64,000 bases of DNA from Steinernema hermaphroditum (taxonomy: Eukaryota; Nematoda; Chromadorea; Rhabditida; Steinernematidae), in assembly GCA_030435675.1 (NCBI GenBank), contig CM059623.1:8148012-8212011 (forward strand). The letters run 5' to 3'. Of the stretch, positions 44,813 through 56,500 are shown one piece after another. The notes below the pieces were generated by a model. That model was not told the DNA's origin, searched no databases, and worked only from the letters and a program-made list of their open reading frames with translations. The first letter of the stretch is position 1; each line of letters starts with the position of its first letter. Position numbers and translations under genes: made by a program.

Positions 44813-46345
44813 AGGGACAGTGTCATCGTGAAAAAATTTTCTCAAATCTTTGTGAGAATTCCACAACCCCTACCCAGTTTTTGACGGCGAACATGATGGT
44901 GAAATCCGTTTCGCTGTAGGCCTGCAGGTTTTCGAGCTACAATCCTTCTACCGGAAGCTGGCATTTACTGGATTTTGCTTGGTCTTGGCACGAAATCCCT
45001 GATAAAATCGATTTATCTAGTGTAGCCATTTCTTGCAACATAGGCGTCTCGAACACTTTACAATTTAGTGTGCGGTTGTACAGTGGTAGTGTGTTGCACT
45101 AGGAGACGTCGTGCCAAGGTTCGGTTCCCCGCCGAGCCTCGACTTTTTCTTCGACGTTTTAGGGCCGTTCTGAATTTCAACGAGCTTCCTCAAGATCCAG
45201 ATTGCAATTTTGTCCGTGGAATATCCAGCTATTACTTGGGTTCTACTTTCAACTTTGCACATCTTGTTTTTTGCCCTCAAAGGCATGTCTGAATCTTGTA
45301 GAAATTCAGAACGGCCCTAAAACGTCGAAGAAAAAGTCGAGGCTCGGCGGGGAACCGAACCTTGGCATCATGTCTCCTAGTGCAACACACTATTGTATTC
45401 GTCAAAAATCTCTCGCAAAAAAGGAGAGGGCTCCTGCCACGAAAATTTTGCGCGCGCATTTCACGCGCCAAAAAGTTTACAATGGGAAATGCTAAAAATC
45501 ATAGTAATCCGATCTTTTTTCGTTTCTGACGCGATTTCTCCAAATTCCATTAACGGACGGTTGCTCAGCAGACTCTGGCGCGTCGAATGAGCCCTGGCTC
45601 GACTGCCAGTATGCTTTCCTCGCAGAGTTATTAGGATCAATGGTGGATAATGGCACCTTGAATCGTAAGCTGTGGATTTTTAAGAATATGATGGATTAGC
45701 TGCCCATCACTATGTCGCACATGGATCCTCCTGTGATCTAGGACATCTCCAACATATGAATCTGTAGCTAACTGTTCAACTCTCAATTGCAGACTAATGG
45801 TCATTCTAATAACTCTGCGAGGAAAGCATACTGGCAGTCGAGCCAGGGCTCATTCGACGCGCCAAAGTCTGCTGAGCAACCGTCCGTTAATGGAATTTGG
45901 AGAAATCGCGTCAGAAACGAGAAAAAATCGGATTACTATGATTTTTAGCATTTCCCATTGTAAACTTTTTGGCGCGTGAAATGCGCGCGCAAAATTTTCG
46001 TGGCGCGTGAAATACGCGCGCAAAATTTTCGTGGCGGGAGCTTTGCGAGAGATTTTTGACGAATACAATACCACTGTACCAACCGCACACTAAAGTGCAA
46101 ACTGTTCGAGACGCCTATGTTGCAAGAAATGGCTACACTAGATAAATCGATTTTATCAGGGATTTCGTGCCAAGACCAAGCAAAATCCAGTAAATGCCAG
46201 CTTCCGGTAAAAGGATTGTAGCTCGAAAACCTGCAGGCCTACAGCGAAACGGATTTCACCATCGTGTTCGCCGTCAAAAACTGGGTAGGGATTGTGGAAC
46301 TCTCAGAAAGATTTGAGAAAATTTTTTCACGATGACACTGTCCCT
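44813..46345. mobile_element. inverted-repeat module C (1.5 kb, nested palindromes)
   Basis: The ends are AGGGACAGTGTCATCGTGAA and its complement. The outer arms (about 44813-45095 and 46060-46345) are near-identical inverted copies. Inside lie two further inverted pairs: 45095-45175 against 45290-45385, and 45395-45625 against 45805-46065. TTAA follows the right end at 46346, matching the TTAA before module A. No intact coding region. The arrangement suggests successive foldback insertions or one large foldback element. Confidence 0.75.
45066..45138 (+). repeat. tRNA-like sequence within module C
   Basis: CAGTGGTAGTGTG resembles a tRNA D-loop/A box and AAGGTTCGGTTCCCC a B box, with tRNA-like spacing. 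A partial inverted copy lies near 45340-45395. The acceptor stem is poor, so this looks tRNA-derived (SINE-like or pseudogene), not a working tRNA. Confidence 0.35.
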
Positions 46346-47322
46346 TTAACGGAAAGACTCAGGCAAGTGGGACTACTTTGACTCAACTGATCCACCAGAC
46401 AGTACCAACACATCAGCAGAAAACTGAACATCCTGTGGTTCCTCCTGATCTGACCTTGCCTTTCAGAATCTGTTCCTGTTATGGCATCAGAGGTTCCACT
46501 ATGCCTTTGTTTCCCTTGCACCGATTATGATCGGTAGCAGCGCTCATGTCGCCCGCAAAATGATCAGTGCCCCGCATTCCATTATTGAAATACAAAACCG
46601 TTCGAAAAACGGTCGAAGTTCTGACTTTCTGACACTTCCATGTTAGCTCAGAATCACCTAGCTTACAAGCGAAATGTGTTTTGTCAGGGCGTTAGGATGG
46701 TCCGACCCGTGATTTCTCTTGTGTTTTTACGTCCCTGAGGGGAGTTCAGGACTGACAAAGGAAGGGTCAAACATGTCCAACTCGGTTCATGTAGACCTAT
46801 TTGTGTGCAATGTTTCAGGCCGATCCACTTTCCTCTGGGCTCCTTTTCGCCGGCTGCAGTCGGAAAGTGCAACTTTTCACTCCAATAAACAAACTTGCTT
46901 CCCTCCCTCCCCCAGAAAGTGACTCCCGAGAGGGATTTGTCGTTCCCTCGTGGACCGACCTTGGAGAGTGCGGACAGATGGCGCCAGCGATCGCCCCGTC
47001 CTTGGTCTTTGTTGCACCGCCGGGGATCGCCGTGTTTTCCCCAGATCGCCCCCTAAGGTGTTGCCGGCCAATCGATCTTATCGCCGCCGTCCTCCGATCT
47101 CCGGGTGCCTTCTTCGTTCTGTTTTCGCTCCCCTGCGTGCAAACATGCAACTCCCGGAGGACGCCCTCTGGCCCTCCCCTCGCCCTCCGCGCGTCGCCGC
47201 CTCTCGAGCACAATTTTTGAGTTGTTTTCGTGTTTTCCTCCGTTCCGAGGCTCGGGGAGCGACGGGACCGCGCGATCGATTCGCTCCTCTCCCTCAGTCC
47301 GACAGTCCCAGATCGAGAGGCC

Positions 47323-47429
47323 ATGAGGAGCACAGACGGTCGACGGGTCCCCCGGAAGGTGGCCAAGCGGATGAAGACGGCCACCTCCATCCAGGAAAAC
47401 CTCAAAGCGATCTCCGAGAAGGTCCTTAG
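47323..47429 (+). CDS. candidate first exon, gene unknown
   Basis: The frame opens with ATG after a CpG-rich block and encodes RRVPRKVAKRMKTATSIQEN then LKAISEKVLR, which looks helical and basic, before a donor-like GTCAGT in phase 2. It could be an alternative first exon of the AMPK gamma gene, but no known exon of that gene accepts phase 2, so its partner is unidentified. Confidence 0.25.
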
Positions 47430-49397
47430 GTCAGTTTCGGGGATAAGGGTTCTGGTCGTTTTATTGTTTTGTTTTCGACTGATCTCTGTTCGGAGGAGAG
47501 ATGTCCACGGCGCCGTCGAGGCGATTTGTCAGGGGACGTGCGAAAGAGGCATTAGAGGGATCATTGTCCCTTGTGGAGACGCCGATTAGGGGGTCCTTTG
47601 TTTTGCCTCTGACGTCGATGACTCCTGGAAGGTGCCCCCAAGATTCGTTCCGAACACGGAGCTTCTTCGAGTCTTCCACCTGACGAGTTCGTTCTCTGCA
47701 GGTCGAAAGAAAAGTCGTAAAATCGGATCGATGGCGCTTTGTGGGACACGGACAATTAGGTGTGCGAGGAAAACAACCCATTTCGGTCAGATATCGATTA
47801 CGTCGGAGGCGATCGAAGCGACTTCTCCGAAGAGCTTCGCCGGTCGATAAATCTGCTTTGTGCGTTCCTTTCTTTCGGAGAGAAAAACAAAAGTGCACTC
47901 CTAGGGGGAATGTTGACGTGACTCTGAAATTAGATTCCGCGGCCATTGTTCTCAAGGTCGAGGTGGTCAACACTGAATTGTGCCTATGTTCTCTCCTATA
48001 AAAAGAGGGGTTCCATACGGGTGTGTGTTATAGGTGGTGAACGGACATCCATAGGAGCGATAGTCCTTGGATTAGTGGATTTGTTCGAAAGACCGCATGT
48101 GTGGACACAGAACTGCATGATTTGATGAAAGTGGCACTCAGTTAGTCTTCGAGTGACCGAGAGTGAAGTGAGACTTCTCATGAAAGCCAAATTTCCAGAA
48201 ACGATCACTTTGGGACTATCCTATACAGCTTGCAAGGAAAGGGCGTGTTGCAAAGATTCCTATGAAAGGTGGTGCAAGTACGACCAAATCTCTGACGCTT
48301 AAACCTAGCACTAGCCTGGTTCTAGGCTATAATTGAGGGGGTGTTTGACCAGATTACATTACATTTGGCCTTTCTGGACCACTATTCGTCACATTTAGTG
48401 TAAAGACAGGTCTAATCAGGATAGCCGTAGTGAGAGAGCGATTTTGAGAGACCACGTCAGGACGCTTGGTAGTCTCCATCTTCTGCTCCGATCAATCGGA
48501 AAGCTATCGAAAGGCGCTCTCCTCGTGCTTTGCATAATGCATGTTTGGCATTCCAGGCGAGTCACGTGGGACCTTTTCCATAGAGACGCATTTCCAAGGA
48601 GCTATTCAGCCCCTTCCCCTCCTGATTCGAAGTTTTCCTCCACCTAAACCTGCATCTTCAGCCTGATACGTCCCACGCCATGTGATTCGGCGTCTATTTG
48701 CGGCGTCGGCGCTAAAAATACGCCGAATTCCTCCACTTTAAACCGCCGTGCACTTTCCCCATTTGCATCTTCCCCCGTGCACTTTCTCCCTCGGCCACTT
48801 CCGGCATTCCTAGTGCTTCAGAGCACCAGGCCACGTCTGATCTTTGACCCTCTCCTTCTTCCCCAACGACCCCGGCGGCCTTGAAAGCCCAAGGCCGTCT
48901 CCAAAAGCGATCCACAAATCGGTCCGTTTTCCTTTCGTGTTGTTTGTCGACGACACGTGATTCCCCTCGAAGCGAGGAGCTTGGCTCTGGGGAACGGGTT
49001 GTGGAAGTGCAAGATTTGAGAATTTGGTCGCTGGCGCAGGAAGATCTCTTCCAAGGTGTTTACTGGCTGAGCTCAGGAGGAAAGCGCAAAAAACAGCGCA
49101 TTTGGAGAACTCGTATCTGCGGAATCGGATTAGATCGGTGATTCAATCTGAAATCGAATTCCTTCCGATTCTATTCTCGGCGCTGCCACAAACTTCATGA
49201 GAAGGTCGTCTTCCAGAGAAACTCTCACCGAACGGGTGCAGGCTCCACTTCTCACGGCACCTCGAGGACCTCGGTGGCTACAGTACCAGCTGAGCAAGCG
49301 AGCTTCTTCCCCCTACTGTTTCTTCTCGATTTCGCGGACGCCCCGCCACGTGTTCCTTTTGTTTTCCTAGGGCCGTTAGGGGCGATCGCCCCGCGGT

Positions 49398-49434
49398 CAG
49401 CAAAGACTCGGATGTTGCATCCGAGTCTTTGCTG
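49398..49434. repeat. perfect 17-bp palindrome, 3-nt loop
   Basis: CAGCAAAGACTCGGATG, loop TTG, then the exact complement. It could extrude as a hairpin. The loop is too short for a typical miRNA precursor. Confidence 0.9.
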
Positions 49435-49794
49435 TTTACCCCTGCACGAAGCCGCTTCGCCTCTGGAAGGCTCGGCTCCCTGGGCATTGTTTGTCCCCGC
49501 TTATCACCTTCTTGTAAGCCGCGTCCCCGATCTTGTTTGCTTTCCTTATCGCTTCCCTTCTCCCCGTCTTCTGCCGCCTTCCCTTGACTGGTAAAAGTCG
49601 TCCCGGGTGGCCGGCGGTCTCTGTGCTCGTTGGTCGGCTCGGCGACAAAAACGCCGTCGAGGCGCCGCGCCGTTTTTTGTCGTGCCGATCGCCCTTCGGT
49701 GGCGACTCTCCCCCACTGGACCCGAGTCTTCCGCCTCGTTTGTCGTCTCTGCTTGATTCCTGGGTCCTTTGCGGGTGCGCTTTTGACGGGAAGC

Positions 49795-49825
49795 CCCGAC
49801 TGTCTAGACTGTCTAGACAGTCGGG
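49795..49825. repeat. perfect 15-bp palindrome, 1-nt centre
   Basis: CCCGACTGTCTAGAC, centre T, then the exact complement. It lies 361 bp from another perfect palindrome. Confidence 0.9.
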
Positions 49826-50559
49826 TCTCTCTCGGTGCAGGCCGGAAGGACCGCTGCGGGTGGCGAGGTTCAGAGGCGCTGCTCCGGAAGGCGCTGTTTA
49901 CGCCCTCGCGGGCTCTGATTTCGAGACGCTCCGAGGGACGAGCAGAGCTGCACTTCCGAAGACGGCCAAAGACTGATTCTGTTTTGGTGGCGATCGGTTC
50001 TGCACGAGGCGCTGTTTTCGACAAGAAGGCGCTGCTTCTTCTCAATTGTTGATCACTCGGACCCCGGGGTGATTGGGGTGCGTTAGGCGTGCGCTCTGTT
50101 TGCCTACAGTCGGGACGTGAGGCGTTTGTTTTGTCTGCACTTCCCGATCTAATCCCACGTTTGTCATGTGCTTTTCTGCTTCGCTTTTGCAGCGCTTTGA
50201 TCGTTGATCCCTGCAGCTAGCCACCTCGATCTTCCCTCGCGGCGCGTAAATACATTCATCACCCCAGGCATGTGCTCACACCGATCTCGGGGAAATCTGT
50301 CCTCCGAGCAAGCACAAGTAGAAACACTCGGGTGATGACCTAGAAGATGGGACTCTATTTGCAACTAAGAACAGACCTATATCCACAAGCTATTCTCCGT
50401 CTCTTGCAGGGCAAACTTCCTTTCCTCTTTGGAAAACACCGCGAAATCACATAGTCGGAGTCCCCAGTAACCCTCACCCACTTTAGACCAAGCCTATCGA
50501 CCACCCACATCGACATTTCTCCATCTTCGCGCGACTACCGCACCCAGAGCTCCTCGACG

Positions 50560-53500
50560 ATGTCGGCGGTGCCGATTCCCCACAACGTGTACCGGCGCCA
50601 GTCGGTAGACTCCGCCGTCGTCATCGGGTCGCCGACGAGGCGCTTCTTCGAGACCTTCCGCGAGAAGATGCACCTCAGGGGCCGTCGGAACTCCCATCGC
50701 GAAGAACGCGACGACGTTGACCCCTTAGAACGTAAGTGGATCCTCGGGAATCCGAAGCCTCCGGGCACGCGTTGGGAGGCAATATTTCTATGCTCCACTG
50801 CACGAGCACCCATACAATTGTGGTGGAATGTTCGCCCTTTAGATCTTTCTAATAAAACATTCCCGATCCAAAAGAGTTCGGAGTGCACTCCCCCAAGCTA
50901 TCTGGGATGGACGTCCAGAGGCATCGTCTCGGGGATCTCAGGGATCATGGGATCACGTGGCGATCCTTGCCCCCTCCCCCTCCCTCCTCCTTCCTCCGCC
51001 CTCCGAAGGCCCCTCCTTACGCCCCAAAAGCGTCCCTCCTGTACCTCCCTCCAATCAATCGCCCTATTTTCATCGATTCCCCGGGTGTCTTCTTATCGGC
51101 GCCTCTGCAACCCGGGCCCTGGACATCCCCTCCCACCCGGGTACCTATCGCTTACCCTCTTCTTCTGCCCATGTTTTTGTTGTTCCTTCGGTCGTTCGCC
51201 GCGCGGCGCCGCGATTCTCTTCCATCGATCGCCGATTGCGGTTCCCGGCACGTGCCCTCTCTGAGTCTCTCTTCCCAGATCTCGTGAAGCCCTCGGAGCT
51301 CTACCGTAATCCCATTCGGCCGCCACTCTCCCCCACGGGATGCCCGCGTGGAAGCCGACGACTCCAACGTCCAACGGATACCAGAGGATGAGACCACGAG
51401 GTTCGCACCTCCCCAGAGGGACCATAGAACCCCCGGGGAAGGGTCCTTTTCGTGTCAGGAGCCCATCTGTGCGAGGGAGAACCTGCTCCTTCTTCACTTT
51501 CGCGAAATTTTATCCCGAAGAGAGCAAACGAAACGTGGAAAGTGATTAAAAAGCCGGCGCAGTAAAGTGGTCTTTGACCAAAAACACGTTTTCCGTTGGT
51601 AGGACTGCTCTGAATTTTACAAATTTGGGGAAATCAACAGCCAAGTACTCTTCTCGATCCGAAGGAGTCCGGCCATATCTTTCCCGGGACCATCTGTTCC
51701 ATTTATCACCTACAGTACCCCATCGAACTTCCATGTTTTTCCGATAACTCCGCTTCTCTGTTTGCCGTCGGGACGTCTTCTGAATCGGTCGCCGTCTCCG
51801 CTTTCGTCGGACCGAAGTCGGCGATGTCCCGACGTCGAAAAGCAAATATTTTCGACTCGAATTGTCGGGGCTTTTCGCACGTGGAAGTGTTTACCCAGTC
51901 CTGGGGGAATCCCGGGAAGTCGAGGGAAAGGAAGCGCCTCCTGAGGGGAGTAATTAAGCGGAAGAGGCGCCCTTTGATGTGTGGCTCATTTTCGATTCGC
52001 CGTCGCGCGCGCGTCAAAACGGCGACGTTTGTTTGCGCATTTGTGGCAGAAGACGAAAACACTTCGGGCGAGAGACTCTGCGCCCGGAGGAGCGCTGAGG
52101 CAAGATTCGACAGTTCGAGGGGCGGATGGGGTGGCGGGGGATCAGGGCGATCCCGGGAGGATGAGCCGGAGGAAACCGTCTTTGGATAAATAAGGAAGAG
52201 AAGTTGGCCCTTCTGAGCAGTAACGTCAACCTTCCAAATCACCCGGGGGGGGCGAAGATCACACGCCTATTTCCGCTAAGATCAGTCGTTTTTGAATCAA
52301 CGGCCACAGGGCCGTTCCTCGGAGGCTGTTACTGAAACCGGTCACCTTCTAGGAAAACAAAACATTACAAGGGATATCGTCATAAAGTGGTCTTCTGGCT
52401 CCTCCACTGGAGTGTCCCCCTTGGCCTCTCCAGTGCCTCCGGATTGTTTTCGACGCCCTCCTCTCCTACAATTGCCCACTTTGATTTGAAACAAACACGT
52501 GGACCTTAGTCTTATCGCCGTCGGCCGGCAGCTGAGGGAAACGGCGGCGCCAAGATGCCCTGTCACTTGTGAGTGGCAGTTCACAGGTGACTTCAGTTCT
52601 GCACTAATTGCGGTCATTTGCCTCCCCCCGTGCCCCCAGAATCTCAAGATGCCTCTATAAAGGATGCACTAAAAACACATTCATTTCGCCTGACTTGTTT
52701 GTCTTCTTCACCTTTTCGATCAACCTGGCAATGAACTTGTGACCAAGAAGATTCCTTTAGAGCTGCTCGGAGCCCCTTCGACCATACCCCTCTATCGGGA
52801 AACGGAAAATTTACACGACATCCTCGCTTTTTTGGCCAAAAGTACTCATAATCGGTCGCATTGCAATCACCCTCAAGAGGTTCTAGAGGGCGTCTCGAAA
52901 GGGTCCCACCTCAAAGACTTCTACCGTATCCTAACAACTTGCATTTCAGATCTCGCGTTCCCGCCGCCGTGCGACGTACCTCCGGAGGTGCTGGCCCCCC
53001 TCGGCTGCTCTGTGCCCTCTTCGGATCCCTTCTTCGCCGTGGGCGACTTCCGCTCGCGCTCCCGCTCCGAGGTGCCCGCTTCCACCGTTCTCCCCGTGGG
53101 GTACGGTAGCCAGCGTGCCTCGGGCGGGGTGCTGGTGATGTTCCCACCGAACTCGTCGGCCTCCTCTTCCACCAACTCTTCCTCGGCGGCGCTCCACAAC
53201 AACAACTATGTCGTACCCCCGGGCCGATGCCACAGACGCCACGCAAGCGTCTGCTGCGACGGTAGGCGCCTTCGACCCTCCGAGGGGCGGTCCCGGTCCC
53301 TTTGTGTCCGCCCTAACCACCCCTGAAAGGCGAAAATCGCGAAAACAATTGTGGCGAGGCGCCGCCGAAGAGGCAATTCGTTCTCCTCCCGGCGATGGCC
53401 GAAGCCGAAGCGCGCGGCCCCCGGCCCCGCTCCTTCTCCCTCGCCAACCGCCTCGGCCTCAAGAAGACCGCCATCGGAAACTGTCGCGCCGGCGGCAGCA

Positions 53501-56500
53501 AAAGCGCCCGTACGCACTTTCCCGTCTTTTACCCCCGAGTTCTGTTCGATCTGCCTCCTCAACTGAGCTTATCCTGGGAATTCTAGGCCCTACGTATCGC
53601 TTGGAGGGTTCAGCTTTAGGGCCGCTGGATACTGTAGCCCCTTTTGGAGGTTGAAGGATGAGAATCCACTTTTTCTATCTAGTACAGTTTAACCCCCCAA
53701 TTCGTCCAGAGGTTAGGCGCTCTAGAGGCTGCCGAAACGTCTTTCTGTGATCCGACTCGATGTGAAATTAATAATAAGGTTTGGAGAGCGAAAACAAGGA
53801 AAAACAATAGATTAGTCATCAGAAAGGACTGCTCGGTAATTAGGTTTTCCCCGTTGTTTGCGGCTCTCCTTGGACAGATGTCTTTTTTTTTTTTTGGCAA
53901 GGCGTCATTAGGACGATGGATCCGAAATGGGTGAATACACTCACTTCCTACTTCTTGGAGAGACCTCTCACAACATCTCCACAAATCACGGGGCCATAAT
54001 GAGCAGTGAAACGGTGCTCTTTTCGCTTTTGTTGATGACCGAGTGGTCTTTGACCGAGGCCCCTCTGTTAGAGCGATGGCTTTCTGCTCCGAGATAGTCC
54101 CCCTATGCACAGCCCTCATAGCCCTTCTTGCCCCCTCGGATCCGAGGAAAACATGGATGACTTTCCAGGGCCCCGGAAATCGGCTTGCTCATTTCCGCAA
54201 ACGATCATTCATAGCCCATCGACGGAATGTTTGTTGACTTCTGCCACCACGGGTAATCACAAAATGCACTTTTGACGTGACATCCAAAACACGGAAACAT
54301 TCCACTCGAGAACCTTTGGCGACGACTTGTTTTCCCTAAAGGACATTTGTTGATGTGCAGTTGATGACTTGGGTCGGACACGCACGTTCCAACGTGCTCG
54401 GAAGCGCCTCTAGAAGGCCTCGTCTAGTTCTCCCCATCGAGCCTCGCTTCTTGGCCGCTCCCCGTTCGGTGCACGCCTTCGACGCCCTTCACCCTTCAAC
54501 TCGGCATTCGAGTTTTCCCAAAATTTGCTTCCGTCTTCGGTCCCCAGTAGACGGACCTCTTTCCGTTCGTCTTTATGGACCCTCCCGGCGCTTTACGACG
54601 TTCTCCGAAGGAAAACAAAAACAGCCCGACCTCTCCAAACGCACTTTTTTGTTTTTGCGATCCTCGAGCCACTTAGCCGACGCGACGTTTAATCGACGCC
54701 TCGCGCTCTATTAGCGGCGCCCTTTCCTCTTAAGTCCAATTGCGGGCCTCAGCACAGCCGGCGATCCGATGGACAGATGCTAGTGCCTCTTCCCCCCTCC
54801 TTGCTTTTCGGGTAATTAAGAAGAAAGCACTTTGTTCCCCGGAGGATGATCTCCTTTGACTCATCTAGAAAGCTTCTTCCTTCCACCTGGCTTGTAGAGG
54901 CATGTCCAACTCGTCGTTTTCGCCGTTAGCTGTGGCCAGGCGAACCTCAAAAGTGCATCGGAAAGCAACTGACCCTCCCTCCCCAGCAGCTGTCCTTCTT
55001 CTCGATTAATTTCTTACGGATTCAGGAGGCGCGTGTCCGTCGGACCACCCGCTCTACGTGGACACCCAACTGGCGAACAACCCTCAGAATCCGTTCGACA
55101 AGAAGCGGAGCCCCGTGGCGCACATGGTCGACCTCGTGAAGGGCCGCAGCCGCACCAATTCCATGATGGTGAGTCGTCCCCGCCTTAATCTGCTTGGCCC
55201 CCTCCCTCCCGGCCTAATCCCGCCACTTCCTCGACGGCAAAAGTGCAAGCGGCGGCACAATTGTTGGCCCCGAGGGTCTCCGCCGTTACTCAGTCGTCTG
55301 AACCGGCGCCTCCGATCCTCCGGAGGCGCCCGCCGATCCACGCCGATCGAATCTTCGGCCCTCGCGCCGCGATCGATCGCCCACATTCGCCGACTCTCTC
55401 CTGTTTGCTCGCCTCGGAGGCCTCCAGAATCCCTCCTCAGCTCCGCTGTTTCAGTCCTCGACGAGTCCGCTGTGCTTCACCGTCGACGCTGCTGCGATGG
55501 CAAACACGAACTGTAAGTTCCTGATCCTCCGATCTGATCGATCGACGCTCGTCTTCGCGCATATCGATCGCATATCGAGCGACGACCGGCGGAGCGAGTA
55601 CTCCTCGGCGTCGTAGTTCGAGCGCGAAGGTGCGCGTCGCCTCGGGGGAACGAGTTGTCTCCGGGCAACGCTAGCCTAGCCCTAGTCCGCCCCACTCATT
55701 ACCTGCCTTGTAGCCCCGATTCGGAGTCCGGCGATCCGCCCGCGCACCGCCACCACCGGGAACCGCTACAGCCGGGCCGTCGTTCTGCAGGGGATGCACA
55801 GCCAACGGAGCCTCGACGAGTCGGCCTCGCCCGTCGCCCTCGGCCACACGGCGCTTCTGGTCCGCGAGGTAAGCGTCCCTCCCCGGATTTCAGCGTGTGC
55901 CAAGCCTCTCGTCGTCTGCCCTTCGGCCGTCTAATCCCGGATTCCCTCGGATTATCGCGCCGCTTTTGGAATCCCGCTTTGACTTTGAGCCCGAGAAGCG
56001 TCCGCTTATCGTCATCTTAGCGCCTCTGGGCCCCTTGAAGGTCCTGCGACGGCAGACGGCCGCTGGCCATCAGGTGTGCGCCTCGATAGGTCTCCGGTGC
56101 AGAAGTACTTTGGTGGTTTGATCGGCGGCGATCGATCGTCCCTCGGTGATCGTTCTCTGGACTCTGCGCGCCGCCGCCTGTGGGAACGTCTCCGCGCGAC
56201 GCGCCGAATTTCACAAGAGCCTCCGGGGGCACGTGCCCCTCCTTCGGGCATTAATTGGCCCTCGCGACGCCCCTTCGGGGACTGCGCGCGTAATCGAATG
56301 GACTTTAGGCCTCTTGGCGACGAGACCGTACCCGAGCCAAAACAATCGCGTCACCGCTTGGGGAGAACTCTGCGAAAAGCGCCGAAATCGAATAAAAGGA
56401 ACGTTTTCCCAGTCGAGTGCACCCATGACGGCGGACTCCCGATGTTTTGGCCCCTCCAGAGGCGTCGACTTCTTCTCCCGACGAACGATCGATCGGGGCG

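Larger units (their letters stand above)
46350..50559. other. long GC-rich region upstream of the AMPK gamma gene
   Basis: No complete gene recognised. One possible exon at 47323 and two strong palindromes (49398-49434, 49795-49825) are listed separately. The stretch may hold distal promoters of the downstream gene. Confidence 0.4.

Noticed and set aside
47323..47429. First exon of the AMPK gamma gene
   Set aside because: It ends in phase 2 while every downstream AMPK gamma exon needs phase 0 or 1, so it was kept only as an unassigned candidate.
49398..49434. miRNA precursor or bacterial-type terminator
   Set aside because: The loop is only 3 nt and the stem 17 bp, too short for a miRNA hairpin. 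Factor-independent terminators are not expected in this nuclear context.
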